From CALOFP01 sp942492635 (lineage in GTDB: Bacteria; UBP6; UBA1177; CALOFP01), in NCBI GenBank assembly GCA_942492635.1, contig CALOFP010000002.1, forward strand, positions 992,001 to 1,056,000: DNA of 64,000 bases. The letters are read 5' to 3'. The translations under genes were made by a program, and so were the position numbers. This document shows, in pieces, positions 1-8,794 of the stretch. Under the pieces are notes generated by a model. That model was given only the letters and a program-made list of their open reading frames with translations, made no database searches and had not been told where the DNA came from. The first letter of the stretch is position 1, and each line of letters starts with the position of its first letter.

Positions 1-1692
1 GTCGAAGCTGTTGCTGCACACCTCCTTCAGGTGAAGAATGAGGCGGTTGAGGTTGAAAGGTTCACGCTTTATAGCTTGTTTTCGGGATATGGATATGAGA
101 CGGGCAACCATGTCGGCAGCCCGTTCCGCAGAACTTTCCATGGTTTGAATGTAGCTTTCCAGATTCTTTACCGAAACCTCCCCCTTTTCCCTTACGTGGT
201 ATTTGAGCAGGGAAAGTGTCCCGGTAATTCCTCCCAGCATGTTGTTGAAATCGTGTGCCAGACCTCCGGCCAGATTTCCGACAGTTTCCATCTTTTGGGC
301 CTGCCTCAACCTCTCTTCCGTTTTCAGTTCGTTCGTAACATTTCGGATGATCGTTACGCTTCCTACGCCCTTTCCATCCTTGTCCAGTATGGAGGATACC
401 CTTACGGCAACCTGGATTTCGTCGCCCCTTTTTGATTTGAAAACGTAGGCAGGCACGCCCTCTGCGGTCGGTTCCGGTGAAAAGGGAACAGTGAAAGGCA
501 GCTCTCTTTCTCCATCGAAAACTTTGAAAAGCTGTTCAATATTTTTCCCTTCTGCTTCATGAACTCTCCATCCCGTCAGTTTCTCGGCGCCACTGTTCAT
601 TACCGTTATAAGGTTTCGGGAATCGGCCGCGATAACGGCATCGGCGATGCTTTGGAGGGTAACCATAAGTCTCTCTCTCTCATTGGAGAGAAGGGTGCCC
701 TTGTTCCTCAACTCGTCGACCATGTTGGATATTCGATCGGTCATCTGGCCGAAGGTTCTGTAGAGTGAGTTGATTTCCTCATAGGAGCCGGACTCCTCAT
801 AGAGGTTCTTTCCCGATTTCCTTGGATTCCATGCCGAAATTGTTCCAGCCAGATCCTGCATCGGTTTAATAAGGTAACGACGCTGGAGACGGATCTTTAC
901 CAGCAGAAGAACGATTATGGCTAGAATGAAGAGGAATGCATAGGTCCCTATGGAGATTATCAGGGTGTAGACGACGGGAAAAGGAGTCAGGATGACAATA
1001 TCGTTTTTTAGAATTTCACTCTTTTTCCGAAAGAGAAAGTAGGTGTCGTCGAAGTTCTTGATTGTCTGCATACGGCGGTTTTCAACGATCTGGAAACTGA
1101 GCGGATGAAGTGTGCTCTTGATAATGAAACCGTCACCCGTAATTATGAGTATTCCGATTCCGGCACGACGGGCAATTCCCTCCAGAACGGTTCCGATGTA
1201 ATCCAGGCCGATCCTCCCCACCAGCCAGCCGCCTTTTTCCGGAGAGGTTATGAATATGCTGAGCTCATCGGTGAGGGGCGAGTGGTAAAGGGGAGAGTAG
1301 CGGGTGACGATCACTCTGCTCCGGTGGAGAAATTTCCCAATATCCGAATTGGTCAGGTCGAATCCTGAAAAAAGCCGTTTCTGGGAACGCAGATAGACAT
1401 CTTCAACAACAAAATCTGGGTTGACCCTGTAGATGTCGTTGAATCCTGCCATGAGCGGCAGCACCTTTTCTCTCTCTTCGCTCTCTGCAAACAGCTGAAA
1501 AAGCGATCTCTTTTCATCCAGGAAAACGGTGAAAAGGTTGTCTACGGTGTCCAGATGGATCTTCTGTTTTTTCAGATAGTCTTTCATGATGTCGTTCCAC
1601 AGGAGCAGAAATAGGACAACTACGAAAATGAGCGCCAGTCCGAGAGTAGCATACTCGAGCCGGGAGAAGAATGTTCGTAGCGACGGTTTCAT
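1..1692 (-). CDS. Membrane sensor histidine kinase, C-terminal part outside window
   Basis: Read from the complement, this frame is open from ATG at 1692 to the left edge (564 codons), so the C-terminal ATPase domain is missing only because the window ends. A first membrane segment (about residues 16-34) is followed by a periplasmic sensor region of about 200 residues, a second membrane segment (about 233-262), a HAMP-like linker, a PAS domain (about 325-440) and a HisKA dimerisation helix with the H-box LAGGLAHDFNNML. The phosphorylated histidine is about residue 480. This H-box is typical of kinases that often carry C-terminal receiver domains. The start overlaps the stop of the upstream binding-protein gene by four bases (ATGA), which implies translational coupling and a shared stimulus. 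The ligand is unknown. Confidence is high for the class and low for the signal sensed. Confidence 0.9.
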   Translation of the reverse strand, partial: MKPSLRTFFSRLEYATLGLALIFVVVLFLLLWNDIMKDYLKKQKIHLDTVDNLFTVFLDEKRSLFQLFAESEEREKVLPLMAGFNDIYRVNPDFVVEDVYLRSQKRLFSGFDLTNSDIGKFLHRSRVIVTRYSPLYHSPLTDELSIFITSPEKGGWLVGRIGLDYIGTVLEGIARRAGIGILIITGDGFIIKSTLHPLSFQIVENRRMQTIKNFDDTYFLFRKKSEILKNDIVILTPFPVVYTLIISIGTYAFLFILAIIVLLLVKIRLQRRYLIKPMQDLAGTISAWNPRKSGKNLYEESGSYEEINSLYRTFGQMTDRISNMVDELRNKGTLLSNERERLMVTLQSIADAVIAADSRNLITVMNSGAEKLTGWRVHEAEGKNIEQLFKVFDGERELPFTVPFSPEPTAEGVPAYVFKSKRGDEIQVAVRVSSILDKDGKGVGSVTIIRNVTNELKTEERLRQAQKMETVGNLAGGLAHDFNNMLGGITGTLSLLKYHVREKGEVSVKNLESYIQTMESSAERAADMVARLISISRKQAIKREPFNLNRLILHLKEVCSNSFD

Positions 1693-2777
1693 TTACCGAA
1701 CTCCTCCCTTACATCCGATATGAAAAAGAGCGGACTGGTACTGTCTCCGAACCTGTCGAGACGTGTTTTTTCGAATCTCGTATCGAAATTTCCCTTATCG
1801 ATAATATACCTTTTGATCTCATCAGGAGTATGATTTCCCGCTGCTATCGCTTCAAGGTAGATCTCCATGGCCATGTAGACCTTCATCGCGTTGTTGAACG
1901 GGTAGTCTCCGAATCTGGAAAGATATTCGTTCATGAAATTCCGGACGACGATGCTCTTTTTCCTTGGAGGAAAGTGGGACCCCATAAGGGCGTTTTCAAT
2001 GGATTTCCCGGCTGCCGAAACCAGGGTGGGGGAGCCGACCCAGGGATTGAGGAAAATTTTGGCCTCCGGATTGATACCGCTCACAAGCTGGAGAATGAGA
2101 CCGACTGTGAAAATTTCGAAATCCATCAGCAGGTATGCATTGTCGTATGCCTGTTCCATAACTTTTTTCCGAAGAAGGTCTGTATCGATATCCTTCAGAT
2201 GAATGTCGATTACCCTGAGGTCCTTTTTGGAAAAGCTGCGGAAATGTATGATTGCCCTGTCTGTATAGGCCGCATTGTCCAGGTCTCTTATGATCAGAAG
2301 TTTCGGTCCCTTGAATTCATTGATTTTCTCGGCGATGCTTTTCTGTTCCACCTCGACGTTCTGGATGTTCCTTAGAATGTAGTCGTCCATGCCGGAGATT
2401 TTATCGGTAGTTGATGCAGTGACAAAGGTCAGGATTTTGTTGTCGTTGACAAAATCACGGATTGCCATGGTGTTGCTGGAGTTGGACATGGATACGAGCA
2501 AGTTGATTCCTTTGTTTTTCAGGGTTTTAACGGCCTCAAGAGAGAGTGCCGGTTCCCAGTCGTTGTCGATGGGGAAAATTTCGACGTTGCTAAGCCCGCT
2601 TTTCTCAACGGCCATCCTGGCTGCGTTGACGGCACTTGCTCCCGTGCGAGATCCCTCTTTTAGCCTTGACATTACGGCAATAACAACTTTTCTGGAGGAT
2701 ACGATGTTGAAGTAGATGTAGCTGCCTGAAACGATCAGTATGAGGGCAGCGAGTAAGCGTATGATTCCCTTTTTCAT
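1689..2777 (-). CDS. Periplasmic ligand-binding protein (ABC substrate-binding / Peripla_BP_6-like), membrane-anchored
   Basis: This encodes a 362-residue protein with an N-terminal hydrophobic segment (about residues 6-24) and no lipobox cysteine, so it is probably exported and perhaps held by an uncleaved anchor. The rest resembles a two-lobed type I periplasmic binding protein of the branched-chain amino acid receptor kind: a first lobe starting KVVIAVMSRLKEGSRTGAS, a region of alternating strands and helices, and the second-lobe motif NAMKVYMAMEIYLEAI. I chose the ATG at 2777 because AAGGAGG lies at 2783-2789; an in-frame start nine codons upstream lacks such a site. The stop overlaps the histidine kinase start. 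No ABC permease or ATPase is adjacent, so I infer that it feeds ligand information to the kinase rather than serving transport. Ligand unknown. Confidence 0.75.
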   Translation of the reverse strand: MKKGIIRLLAALILIVSGSYIYFNIVSSRKVVIAVMSRLKEGSRTGASAVNAARMAVEKSGLSNVEIFPIDNDWEPALSLEAVKTLKNKGINLLVSMSNSSNTMAIRDFVNDNKILTFVTASTTDKISGMDDYILRNIQNVEVEQKSIAEKINEFKGPKLLIIRDLDNAAYTDRAIIHFRSFSKKDLRVIDIHLKDIDTDLLRKKVMEQAYDNAYLLMDFEIFTVGLILQLVSGINPEAKIFLNPWVGSPTLVSAAGKSIENALMGSHFPPRKKSIVVRNFMNEYLSRFGDYPFNNAMKVYMAMEIYLEAIAAGNHTPDEIKRYIIDKGNFDTRFEKTRLDRFGDSTSPLFFISDVREEFGK

Positions 2778-2809
2778 GACAAACCTCCTTTTGAGCAAGA
2801 TCATACCAT

Positions 2810-2818
2810 ATTATAACA
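2810..2818 (-). promoter_or_regulatory. Extended -10 promoter for the binding protein/kinase operon
   Basis: On the minus strand the sequence reads TGT then TATAAT, an extended -10 element, about 33 bases upstream of the ATG at 2777. No good -35 box is seen 16-18 bases further upstream, as expected for an extended -10 promoter. This is a pattern match only. Confidence 0.4.
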
Positions 2819-3074
2819 GATCTTCTTGGGTACTGGAGCAAATGTTGAAAGTATGGAATAGGCAAGCCTGACAATTTACGTTGTCGAGAAGGAGTTGAGT
2901 GTTACACTTCAGGAAAGCGGATAAGAAATTAGGGAATGCAACATGACTTTGAATTGTCGGTGATTTCCTCGATGATTTGATTTGAGTCGGGCAAAATCAA
3001 CAGGAGCGTTACACCACTCTATTTACATTTTCCGTCTGCCGTGTAGAATGTGGCGAACAATTCCTGGAGTCGGC

Positions 3075-5396
3075 GTGGAGCAGTGCATAAAAATATCGGT
3101 TAGATCAATTGTTGAAACAGTCTGGCGCCAAGGAGATCTCGATTCCGGCAGTGTTGGCGGTGGAAGAAGAGCCGTTGCAGGTATACGTACACACCAGAAA
3201 ATACAGAGGCTTAGAGGTGACAACTACAAGCCTGAGGTTTCCGTGTCCAGAGAGATCGAATGGAGCGGCGGAACCGTTACAATTTCCGGAAGAATCGATG
3301 GAGTTGAGAAGATAGGAAATTCAACCGTTCTGGAGGAGATAAAAACCACAGCAGGCGATTTGGATAGATACTCCGAGCGTGAGGGTTATCTACATCTGGC
3401 GCAGCTGAAAATTTACGCATTTATCTATGCCATCGATAACGGAGTTGACGAGGTTAATCTCAGACTTACATACGTTCATCAGGAGACACTTCAGCAGAGA
3501 AACAGGGAGGAGCTATGGACCTTTTCAGATCTGGAAGATTTTTTTAATGAGACTGTGGAGAGATTCGTAGCCGGACTGGAAAGCCTTGGTGCCTGGATCG
3601 GCAAAAGAAATCAGGCGATTGAATTGTTTGATTTTCCCTTTTCATCGATGCGGCCGGGTCAGAGGAACATGATGAAGGTTGTCTACCGCACCGTGAGAGA
3701 CGACGGAACTGCGATGATCGAGGCCCCCACGGGAATCGGAAAAACAATGGCAGCCCTTTTTCCCGCGATCAAGGCGATGAAGAGGGAGACGATTCTATTC
3801 TTTCTCACAGCGAGGAGAACAGGAATACGGGCTGCCGAATCAGCCCTCGAGATAATGCGATCGTCAGGTCTCGCTCTCCGTTCACTAACCATAACTGCCA
3901 AGGAGAGGTGCTGCCCCGATCCTGCCGTATCCTGTGATCCCGCCGAGTGTCCCTACGCAAGAGGCTACTACGATAGGATAGAGGATGCGATTGCGGCGGG
4001 AATAGAGAAGGAGTCCCTGACCCGTGAGGTGATCGATTCGGTCGCTCGGGAGTTTACCGTATGTCCCTTTGAACTCTCTCTGGATCTTTCCCTTCTGTGT
4101 GACGTCGTTGTGTGCGACTACAACTACGCCTTCGACCCCTCGGTGAAACTCAAACGATTTTTCTCGGAAGAGCCCTCTTCAATGAGAAAAGGCTACACAC
4201 TGCTCGCAGATGAGAGTCACAACCTTCCTTCAAGAGCCAGGGAGATGTACTCGGCCTCACTTCTTCTCTCCAATTTCGCACAATTTTCGGGAAACAGCCG
4301 TGGAATGCCCTCACTGATGAAGGTTGCAGGCTGGTTCGATGCCAAACGATTTTTCATGGGTATGGGAGACGGCGAGACTGTAGAGGAGATACCGCCGGAG
4401 GATCTTGTATTTCTTCTCCGTGAGCTTGCCTCTGAAATGGAATCACTTCTTCAGGATGGCGACGAGCGTGCTGAAAAACTGTCGGAACTCTATCCGGAAG
4501 TCTCTTTCTTCATAAAAATTTCGGAACTGTGGAACGACGGCTATCGACTGATCATGAGAAGCGAAGGTGATGACATGGAGGTGCGTCTCTACTGTCTCGA
4601 TCCATCCTCACACATCGCTTCCATCCTTAAAATTACGGCAAGCTCCCTTTTTTTCTCGGCTACACTAAGGCCCGCCTCCTACTTCAAATCACTTCTCGGA
4701 CTTGATGAGGAGTCACCCTTTCTTACGTTGCCGTCACCTTTCCCGAGAGAAAACCTGCTTGTGACTCACGCTTCACTTCCGACAACCTATAAAATGAGGG
4801 AATCGACGACAGGAAAGGTAACCGCGTCAATAGGTACAATATTGACTGAGAGACCGGGACGTTACCTGATCTTCTTTCCATCTTACGCATATCTCTCCAT
4901 GATCCATAGCACATTCATAGAGGAGTTTCCCGAGTTCCCCACAATGGTTCAGCGATTCGATATGGAGGATACGGACAGGGATAGGTTTCTCGAAAGTTTT
5001 CTCTCTCAGAAGGAGCCTACCCTTGCCGGTTTTGCCGTAACAGGAGGTGTTTTCGCCGAGGGTGTGGATCTGAAGGGCGAAGCCCTCAACGGTGCAGTTG
5101 TTGTGGGTGTGGGGCTGCCGGGAATCTCCACTGAGAACCAGCTGATAAGGGATCACTACGAAAAAAGGGAGAAGGACGGGTTCGCCTACGCCTACATCTA
5201 CCCCGGAATGAACAAAGTACTCCAGGCTGCCGGCCGGGTGATAAGAAGTGAAACCGACCGCGGAATAATCCATCTGATCGACAGCAGATTCGGATTTCTG
5301 CCCTACAGGGAGCTGCTACCCGATGATTGGAGTATCACAAGAGTGCGTGATGAAATCGGAGTTGGAGCCGCAATCCGAAAGTGGGAAAGTAGATGA
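3075..5396 (+). CDS. DinG/XPD-type superfamily 2 DNA helicase with N-terminal PD-(D/E)XK-like domain
   Basis: About 773 residues. The N-terminal 150 residues contain GRIDGVE followed by LEEIKTT, the D...ExK signature of the PD-(D/E)XK (Cas4/RecB-like) nuclease fold. The helicase core follows: Walker A EAPTGIGKT near residue 222, a cysteine cluster (CC, CDPAEC, then TVCPFE about 50 residues later) matching the iron-sulphur insertion of XPD/DinG helicases, a Walker B ADESHN near 379, and a C-terminal helicase lobe ending with QAAGRVIRS. It probably unwinds DNA in repair. I chose GTG at 3075 because GGAG sits at 3066-3069; the frame is open up to 2982, but those residues look non-coding, and the family N-terminus (SVRSIVETVWRQGDLDSG) begins just after 3075. 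It stands alone, divergent from the kinase operon. Confidence 0.85.
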   Translation: MEQCIKISVRSIVETVWRQGDLDSGSVGGGRRAVAGIRTHQKIQRLRGDNYKPEVSVSREIEWSGGTVTISGRIDGVEKIGNSTVLEEIKTTAGDLDRYSEREGYLHLAQLKIYAFIYAIDNGVDEVNLRLTYVHQETLQQRNREELWTFSDLEDFFNETVERFVAGLESLGAWIGKRNQAIELFDFPFSSMRPGQRNMMKVVYRTVRDDGTAMIEAPTGIGKTMAALFPAIKAMKRETILFFLTARRTGIRAAESALEIMRSSGLALRSLTITAKERCCPDPAVSCDPAECPYARGYYDRIEDAIAAGIEKESLTREVIDSVAREFTVCPFELSLDLSLLCDVVVCDYNYAFDPSVKLKRFFSEEPSSMRKGYTLLADESHNLPSRAREMYSASLLLSNFAQFSGNSRGMPSLMKVAGWFDAKRFFMGMGDGETVEEIPPEDLVFLLRELASEMESLLQDGDERAEKLSELYPEVSFFIKISELWNDGYRLIMRSEGDDMEVRLYCLDPSSHIASILKITASSLFFSATLRPASYFKSLLGLDEESPFLTLPSPFPRENLLVTHASLPTTYKMRESTTGKVTASIGTILTERPGRYLIFFPSYAYLSMIHSTFIEEFPEFPTMVQRFDMEDTDRDRFLESFLSQKEPTLAGFAVTGGVFAEGVDLKGEALNGAVVVGVGLPGISTENQLIRDHYEKREKDGFAYAYIYPGMNKVLQAAGRVIRSETDRGIIHLIDSRFGFLPYRELLPDDWSITRVRDEIGVGAAIRKWESR

Positions 5397-5410
5397 ATAC
5401 AAGTCCTATA

Positions 5411-5433
5411 GGTCCTATGGGTCAAATAGGACC
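5411..5433. repeat. Inverted repeat GGTCCTAT/ATAGGACC
   Basis: Perfect 8-base arms (5411-5418 and 5426-5433) flank a 7-base loop, 14 bases after the helicase stop. A further copy of TCCTATAG precedes it, so the segment is a small cluster of GTCCTAT units. No T-run follows, so it is not a classical intrinsic terminator, though it could stabilise the 3' end of the helicase mRNA. Confidence 0.5.
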
Positions 5434-5482
5434 CGATATCATGAAAAAAAATTGGTAATTGGAAAAAGGCCCTGTTGTTTTT

Positions 5483-5510
5483 TTTGAATTTGCGGTCTAT
5501 TTTCTATAAT
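5483..5510 (+). promoter_or_regulatory. Putative sigma-70 promoter of the 5.5 kb small RNA candidate
   Basis: TTTGAA at 5483-5488 and a perfect TATAAT at 5505-5510, separated by 16 bases. Transcription would begin near 5517, more than 420 bases upstream of the next gene and upstream of a terminator, so the product would be a short transcript. Confidence 0.4.
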
Positions 5511-5516
5511 TAAGTG

Positions 5517-5705
5517 TTAAAATATATTATATGATTTTATCTCTGCCGAAAATCGGCAGCTTGGAAAGGGGTGAAATATCATTTTTTATGCGATGCTGAA
5601 GTTGAATTGGGTGGACAGAGATTGATTACTGTGATTCGATGCTGTTTTTAATTGCAGTAAATGTTTCAAAAAGCGGCAAGTTGACTGAAGGTCTTCAGTT
5701 TTTTT
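5517..5705 (+). ncRNA. Candidate small non-coding RNA (about 190 nt)
   Basis: Between the helicase and the hydrolase there is a TATAAT promoter, a perfect hairpin CTGCCGA-AAA-TCGGCAG at 5543-5559, about 120 further bases and an intrinsic terminator at 5684-5705. No credible reading frame lies inside. The GCGGCA at 5673-5678 could pair alternatively with TGCCG of the first hairpin, which would allow two conformations. The length is close to that of 6S RNA, but I do not see the long closing stem expected of 6S, so I do not assign a family. Alternatively it is an attenuated leader of the hydrolase gene downstream. Confidence 0.3.
5684..5705 (+). terminator. Rho-independent terminator
   Basis: ACTGAA (5684-5689), loop GGTC, TTCAGT (5694-5699), followed by a run of T to 5705. 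It is a classical short stem with a U-tail, about 195 bases after the TATAAT box. Confidence 0.6.
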
Positions 5706-5945
5706 CTTTACGGTAGCAACTGATTTCAGTAATGTTTCGGAGGAAAAAAGTACAGATTTGTATACGCTGCCGGGTGTTCTCTAATCTCTATTGAAATATT
5801 GGAACGATAAAATAGCGGCGGTTGTTTAGGTCGGATTCCTCTTGAAAAAAGGGGTTCGCATGGACACTGCAGCATTTCCCGTATGATGAATGACTGATAC
5901 TTTAAATTCCGGAGTTGGAAAAAATAGGCTTGAAAAGGAGGCGAG

Positions 5946-7733
5946 ATGAAAAAGTTGGTGCTTTTCAGCATTCTAATGCTGCTGCTGTTTGTATCATGCG
6001 GTTCGGACTCTGGTTCGAACAACTCAGAGGATGGAAAACTTCAGACAGATGACGATCTCTATTCTGATCAGGATCAGATTGACGATGAAGCGGATGAGGA
6101 TCAGACTGGTGATGAAACCGATAAGGATCCGAAAAAGGAATATCCTTTTCCGATAAAGGATCGGGATGTTAAGTGGGAATCGTGTGCTTTCGGTGCCGGT
6201 AAAGGCGACGGAGAGTGCACCACCGCCGATTTCCCCCTTTTCTGGGGATCCGACAGCTCGGAGACAATAGGCGTCTTTGCCAAACGTCGAAAAGCAAAAG
6301 GCGATGCAGACGCCCAGATCTGGTTCGTAGACGGCGGACCTGGAAGTGCTGGAACAATGCACATGCCCTACTTTATGGATCGTGCCCAGAAACGCTATCC
6401 CAATGCGGATGTCTACACAATTGATCACCGTGGAACAGGCAACTCCGAATTTCTCAGCTGCAGCAAAGGAGATAGCGGAAGCGATGACTGTATCGAAGAA
6501 CTCAAGCAGACCAAGGGCGAGAGACTTGACGGGTTCACAACAACAATGAGCGCGACGGACCTTGCGGCCCTTATTGAAGCGACCCGCGAAGAGGGAAAAA
6601 GGGTTTTTGTCTGGGGAGGCTCCTACGGAACCTATCTGGTTCAGCGCTACCTGCAGCTTTTTCCGAATCAGGCCGACGGTGTGATTCTCGAAGGTATAGC
6701 TCCTCCCGACGGTACCTTCATAACATTTGATGAATATGCTGAGAAAGCTGGAAAAAGACTTCTTGCAATGTGCAGCGATGATGAATTCTGTTCATCCAAG
6801 CTGACAAAAGATCCGGTTGCCTTTACCGAAAACATGAAAAAGAAACTTGGTCAGGGAGTCTGTAAGGAACATTTCGGAAACCAGCTCAGCCCGGAACTAC
6901 TGATGGGTGTTGCAATAAGGCTCATGTACAGTACCCAGACAAATGTATTGATTCCGTCCATCTTCTATAGAGTGAGCAGATGTAACAGAGAAGATGCCGA
7001 AGCTATCGGAAATATGTTCGACAAACTTTTCGGATACGGATACAGGTATCGTGCAAGTAACAAGTCGATGAGTGATGTTCTCTACAACCATATTGTATTC
7101 TCCGAGATGTGGAACACAGATAGTGTTGACATGGACAACCTTTTCGACTACCAGGTAAAGATGTCGAATGAACTGCTTTTCAACACCGGTCTTTCCATAC
7201 TTACTCGCCACAACACCTACGAAAAGTGGCCCCGCTACAACGATGAGAAGTATGACGACAAGTGGGCAGAAACATCCGTGCCCATGTTGATGCTTGCAGG
7301 TGGTGTTGATCCTGCGACGACACTGGATCAGGCCCTGGCGCTCAAGGATCACTTCACGGCAGATCATCAGTACTTTCTTGCGTTCCCCCCTGCGGCACAC
7401 AATGTTGTGGACGGAACTCCGATGGCTGACGGTAGAGACTGCGCCAGCGATATCATGTTCTCCTTCGTAAAGAATGAGAATTCAGATCTGGATCTTTCAT
7501 GCATGGAGAAGGTTCTCCCTCTGGATTTCAGGCAGGACGGCAATTTTGCCCAGATGATCTACGGAACAAACGATCTTTATGAAAACGACGGAGCACTCAG
7601 CGTTAAACGATCACTTCCCGGAATCGAAGATCCCGAACTGGAGAGAGTTCTTGAAAAGGTAGGCAGAGAGCTTGTTAAGCAGTTTCCCGAGTTCAGTGGG
7701 CTGAAAATTAAATCTTCTCCAGAGAAAAAGTAA
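5946..7733 (+). CDS. Secreted lipoprotein alpha/beta hydrolase, TAP/proline iminopeptidase-like (peptidase family S33)
   Basis: A 595-residue protein. A signal peptide ends in LLFVSC (lipidated Cys18), followed by an Asp/Glu-rich linker (about residues 20-65) typical of surface lipoproteins. The alpha/beta hydrolase core has the oxyanion motif DGGPGSAG, the IDHRGTGNS strand-turn, the nucleophile elbow GGSYGT (Ser226), the acid in AGGVDPAT (Asp455) and the base in PAAHN (His485), so the catalytic triad is complete. Family knowledge suggests cleavage of N-terminal residues or tripeptides from peptides outside the cytoplasm; the exact substrate is not readable. AAAAGGAG just upstream (5935-5942) supports the ATG. 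It has no operon partner: 7734-8794 is empty and a candidate small RNA precedes it. Confidence 0.85.
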   Translation: MKKLVLFSILMLLLFVSCGSDSGSNNSEDGKLQTDDDLYSDQDQIDDEADEDQTGDETDKDPKKEYPFPIKDRDVKWESCAFGAGKGDGECTTADFPLFWGSDSSETIGVFAKRRKAKGDADAQIWFVDGGPGSAGTMHMPYFMDRAQKRYPNADVYTIDHRGTGNSEFLSCSKGDSGSDDCIEELKQTKGERLDGFTTTMSATDLAALIEATREEGKRVFVWGGSYGTYLVQRYLQLFPNQADGVILEGIAPPDGTFITFDEYAEKAGKRLLAMCSDDEFCSSKLTKDPVAFTENMKKKLGQGVCKEHFGNQLSPELLMGVAIRLMYSTQTNVLIPSIFYRVSRCNREDAEAIGNMFDKLFGYGYRYRASNKSMSDVLYNHIVFSEMWNTDSVDMDNLFDYQVKMSNELLFNTGLSILTRHNTYEKWPRYNDEKYDDKWAETSVPMLMLAGGVDPATTLDQALALKDHFTADHQYFLAFPPAAHNVVDGTPMADGRDCASDIMFSFVKNENSDLDLSCMEKVLPLDFRQDGNFAQMIYGTNDLYENDGALSVKRSLPGIEDPELERVLEKVGRELVKQFPEFSGLKIKSSPEKK

Positions 7734-7799
7734 TGTTCCCCCTTCTTTTCTGATCACAATTGATATCATCGACTCTTCAGTTAAATAAATTCACTTAAT

Positions 7800-7818
7800 C
7801 TACTGCCTATGGCAGTAG
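7800..7818. other. Perfect hairpin after the hydrolase gene
   Basis: CTACTGCC (7800-7807), loop TAT, GGCAGTAG (7811-7818): an 8-base perfect stem 67 bases after the stop. Only a few T residues appear further on, so it is a possible mRNA 3'-end structure rather than a clear terminator. Confidence 0.45.
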
Positions 7819-8730
7819 TCCCATAAAAAGCTTATCGCGTTTTTAGGGGGGATGCTGCAAATAATTACTTTGGATGTCAAAGTATGTCATTGTTTTAATT
7901 CACTTCAATACTGATTTCGCAAGATTAAATCCATTACACACCTTATGTGAGGCGGATGGAAGCAGGTCCGTGTATTTATTTTTGCAGGGTTTATGCATTA
8001 AACTCCGGGAAAAGTGATACGACTGTAGAGCTTATGTTAAAAATATTAAGAATGGTTTGAAATAGTAGAGAGTCTTTTAAAAAGAAAACCGATTGAAAAT
8101 TTATTTCATCAAAAGAATTTGCCGAATAAAAAATCGAGAATTGTCTGACAAATGTCAAATGGTATGAAACTGTCAAAGAAAGATCTCTACAAGAGATCTC
8201 TCCCCGGTTGTTTTTGAGGGGAAGTGATTTCAGTGTTGGGTATTGTGAAAATTGTATAATTAAATGAAAATCGTTGATTCAACATTTTTCTATCCGAAAG
8301 TCATTGCTTAAATTTCGGCTTCTTTCGCTCAAATCAAGATGGTAAAAGGGAATCGTAGCTATAAAAATAATCTTTCGATCTCTGTTTATTATTGTATTCT
8401 GGTGTGATACAAAAGTTCTCTCCTTAAGAAAAATAATACGATAGTGCTTTACATCACATAAAAATGAGGAGTGAGTTTTCAGGATAAGTTCAACTAATGA
8501 GTATGGAGCATCTGAACATATGTCCGTATAGAAATGAAAGGTGATTAATAGACAAACATATTTATTAATGAAGAATTATTCGATTGAGATAATAAAGAGA
8601 AAATGTGTGATGGATAAATTGACCGCATATTGATATTCGTTACGGTCTTAAATAGGGTACTGTGAAAGTGTGAAATAAAAATAAATGTTGAGATTAATCG
8701 GAAATAATTAAAAATATAGGGAAATTTTTT
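7819..8730. other. AT-rich gene-free spacer with one hairpin
   Basis: No frame in this stretch has a ribosome site or protein-like composition. The only structure I see is the perfect inverted repeat AGATCTCT-ACA-AGAGATCT at 8181-8199, followed at once by TCCCC...GGGGA at 8201-8221, which could fold as a second hairpin. The rest is AT-rich with no tRNA-like cloverleaf. Confidence 0.5.
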
Positions 8731-8759
8731 TTGACCGGGAAGAAAAAATAAAATAAGAT
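8731..8759 (+). promoter_or_regulatory. Sigma-70 promoter of the 8795 gene
   Basis: TTGACC at 8731-8736, 17-base spacer, TAAGAT at 8754-8759; transcription would start about 30 bases before the ATG. Spacing is ideal and both boxes are near consensus. Confidence 0.55.
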
Positions 8760-8794
8760 GTGTGTACCGATCAACATTTTCTTTGGAGGTTACA

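Noticed and set aside
1671..2375. Plus-strand 234-codon open frame
   Set aside because: It is the antisense shadow of the binding-protein gene, which has a clear ribosome site and protein-like composition.
2982..3074. Upstream part of the helicase open frame
   Set aside because: The residues look non-coding and the GTG at 3075 has a Shine-Dalgarno sequence just before the conserved N-terminus.
5517..5705. 6S RNA assignment for the small RNA candidate
   Set aside because: Length fits, but the 5' and 3' ends do not form the long closing stem with a central bubble.
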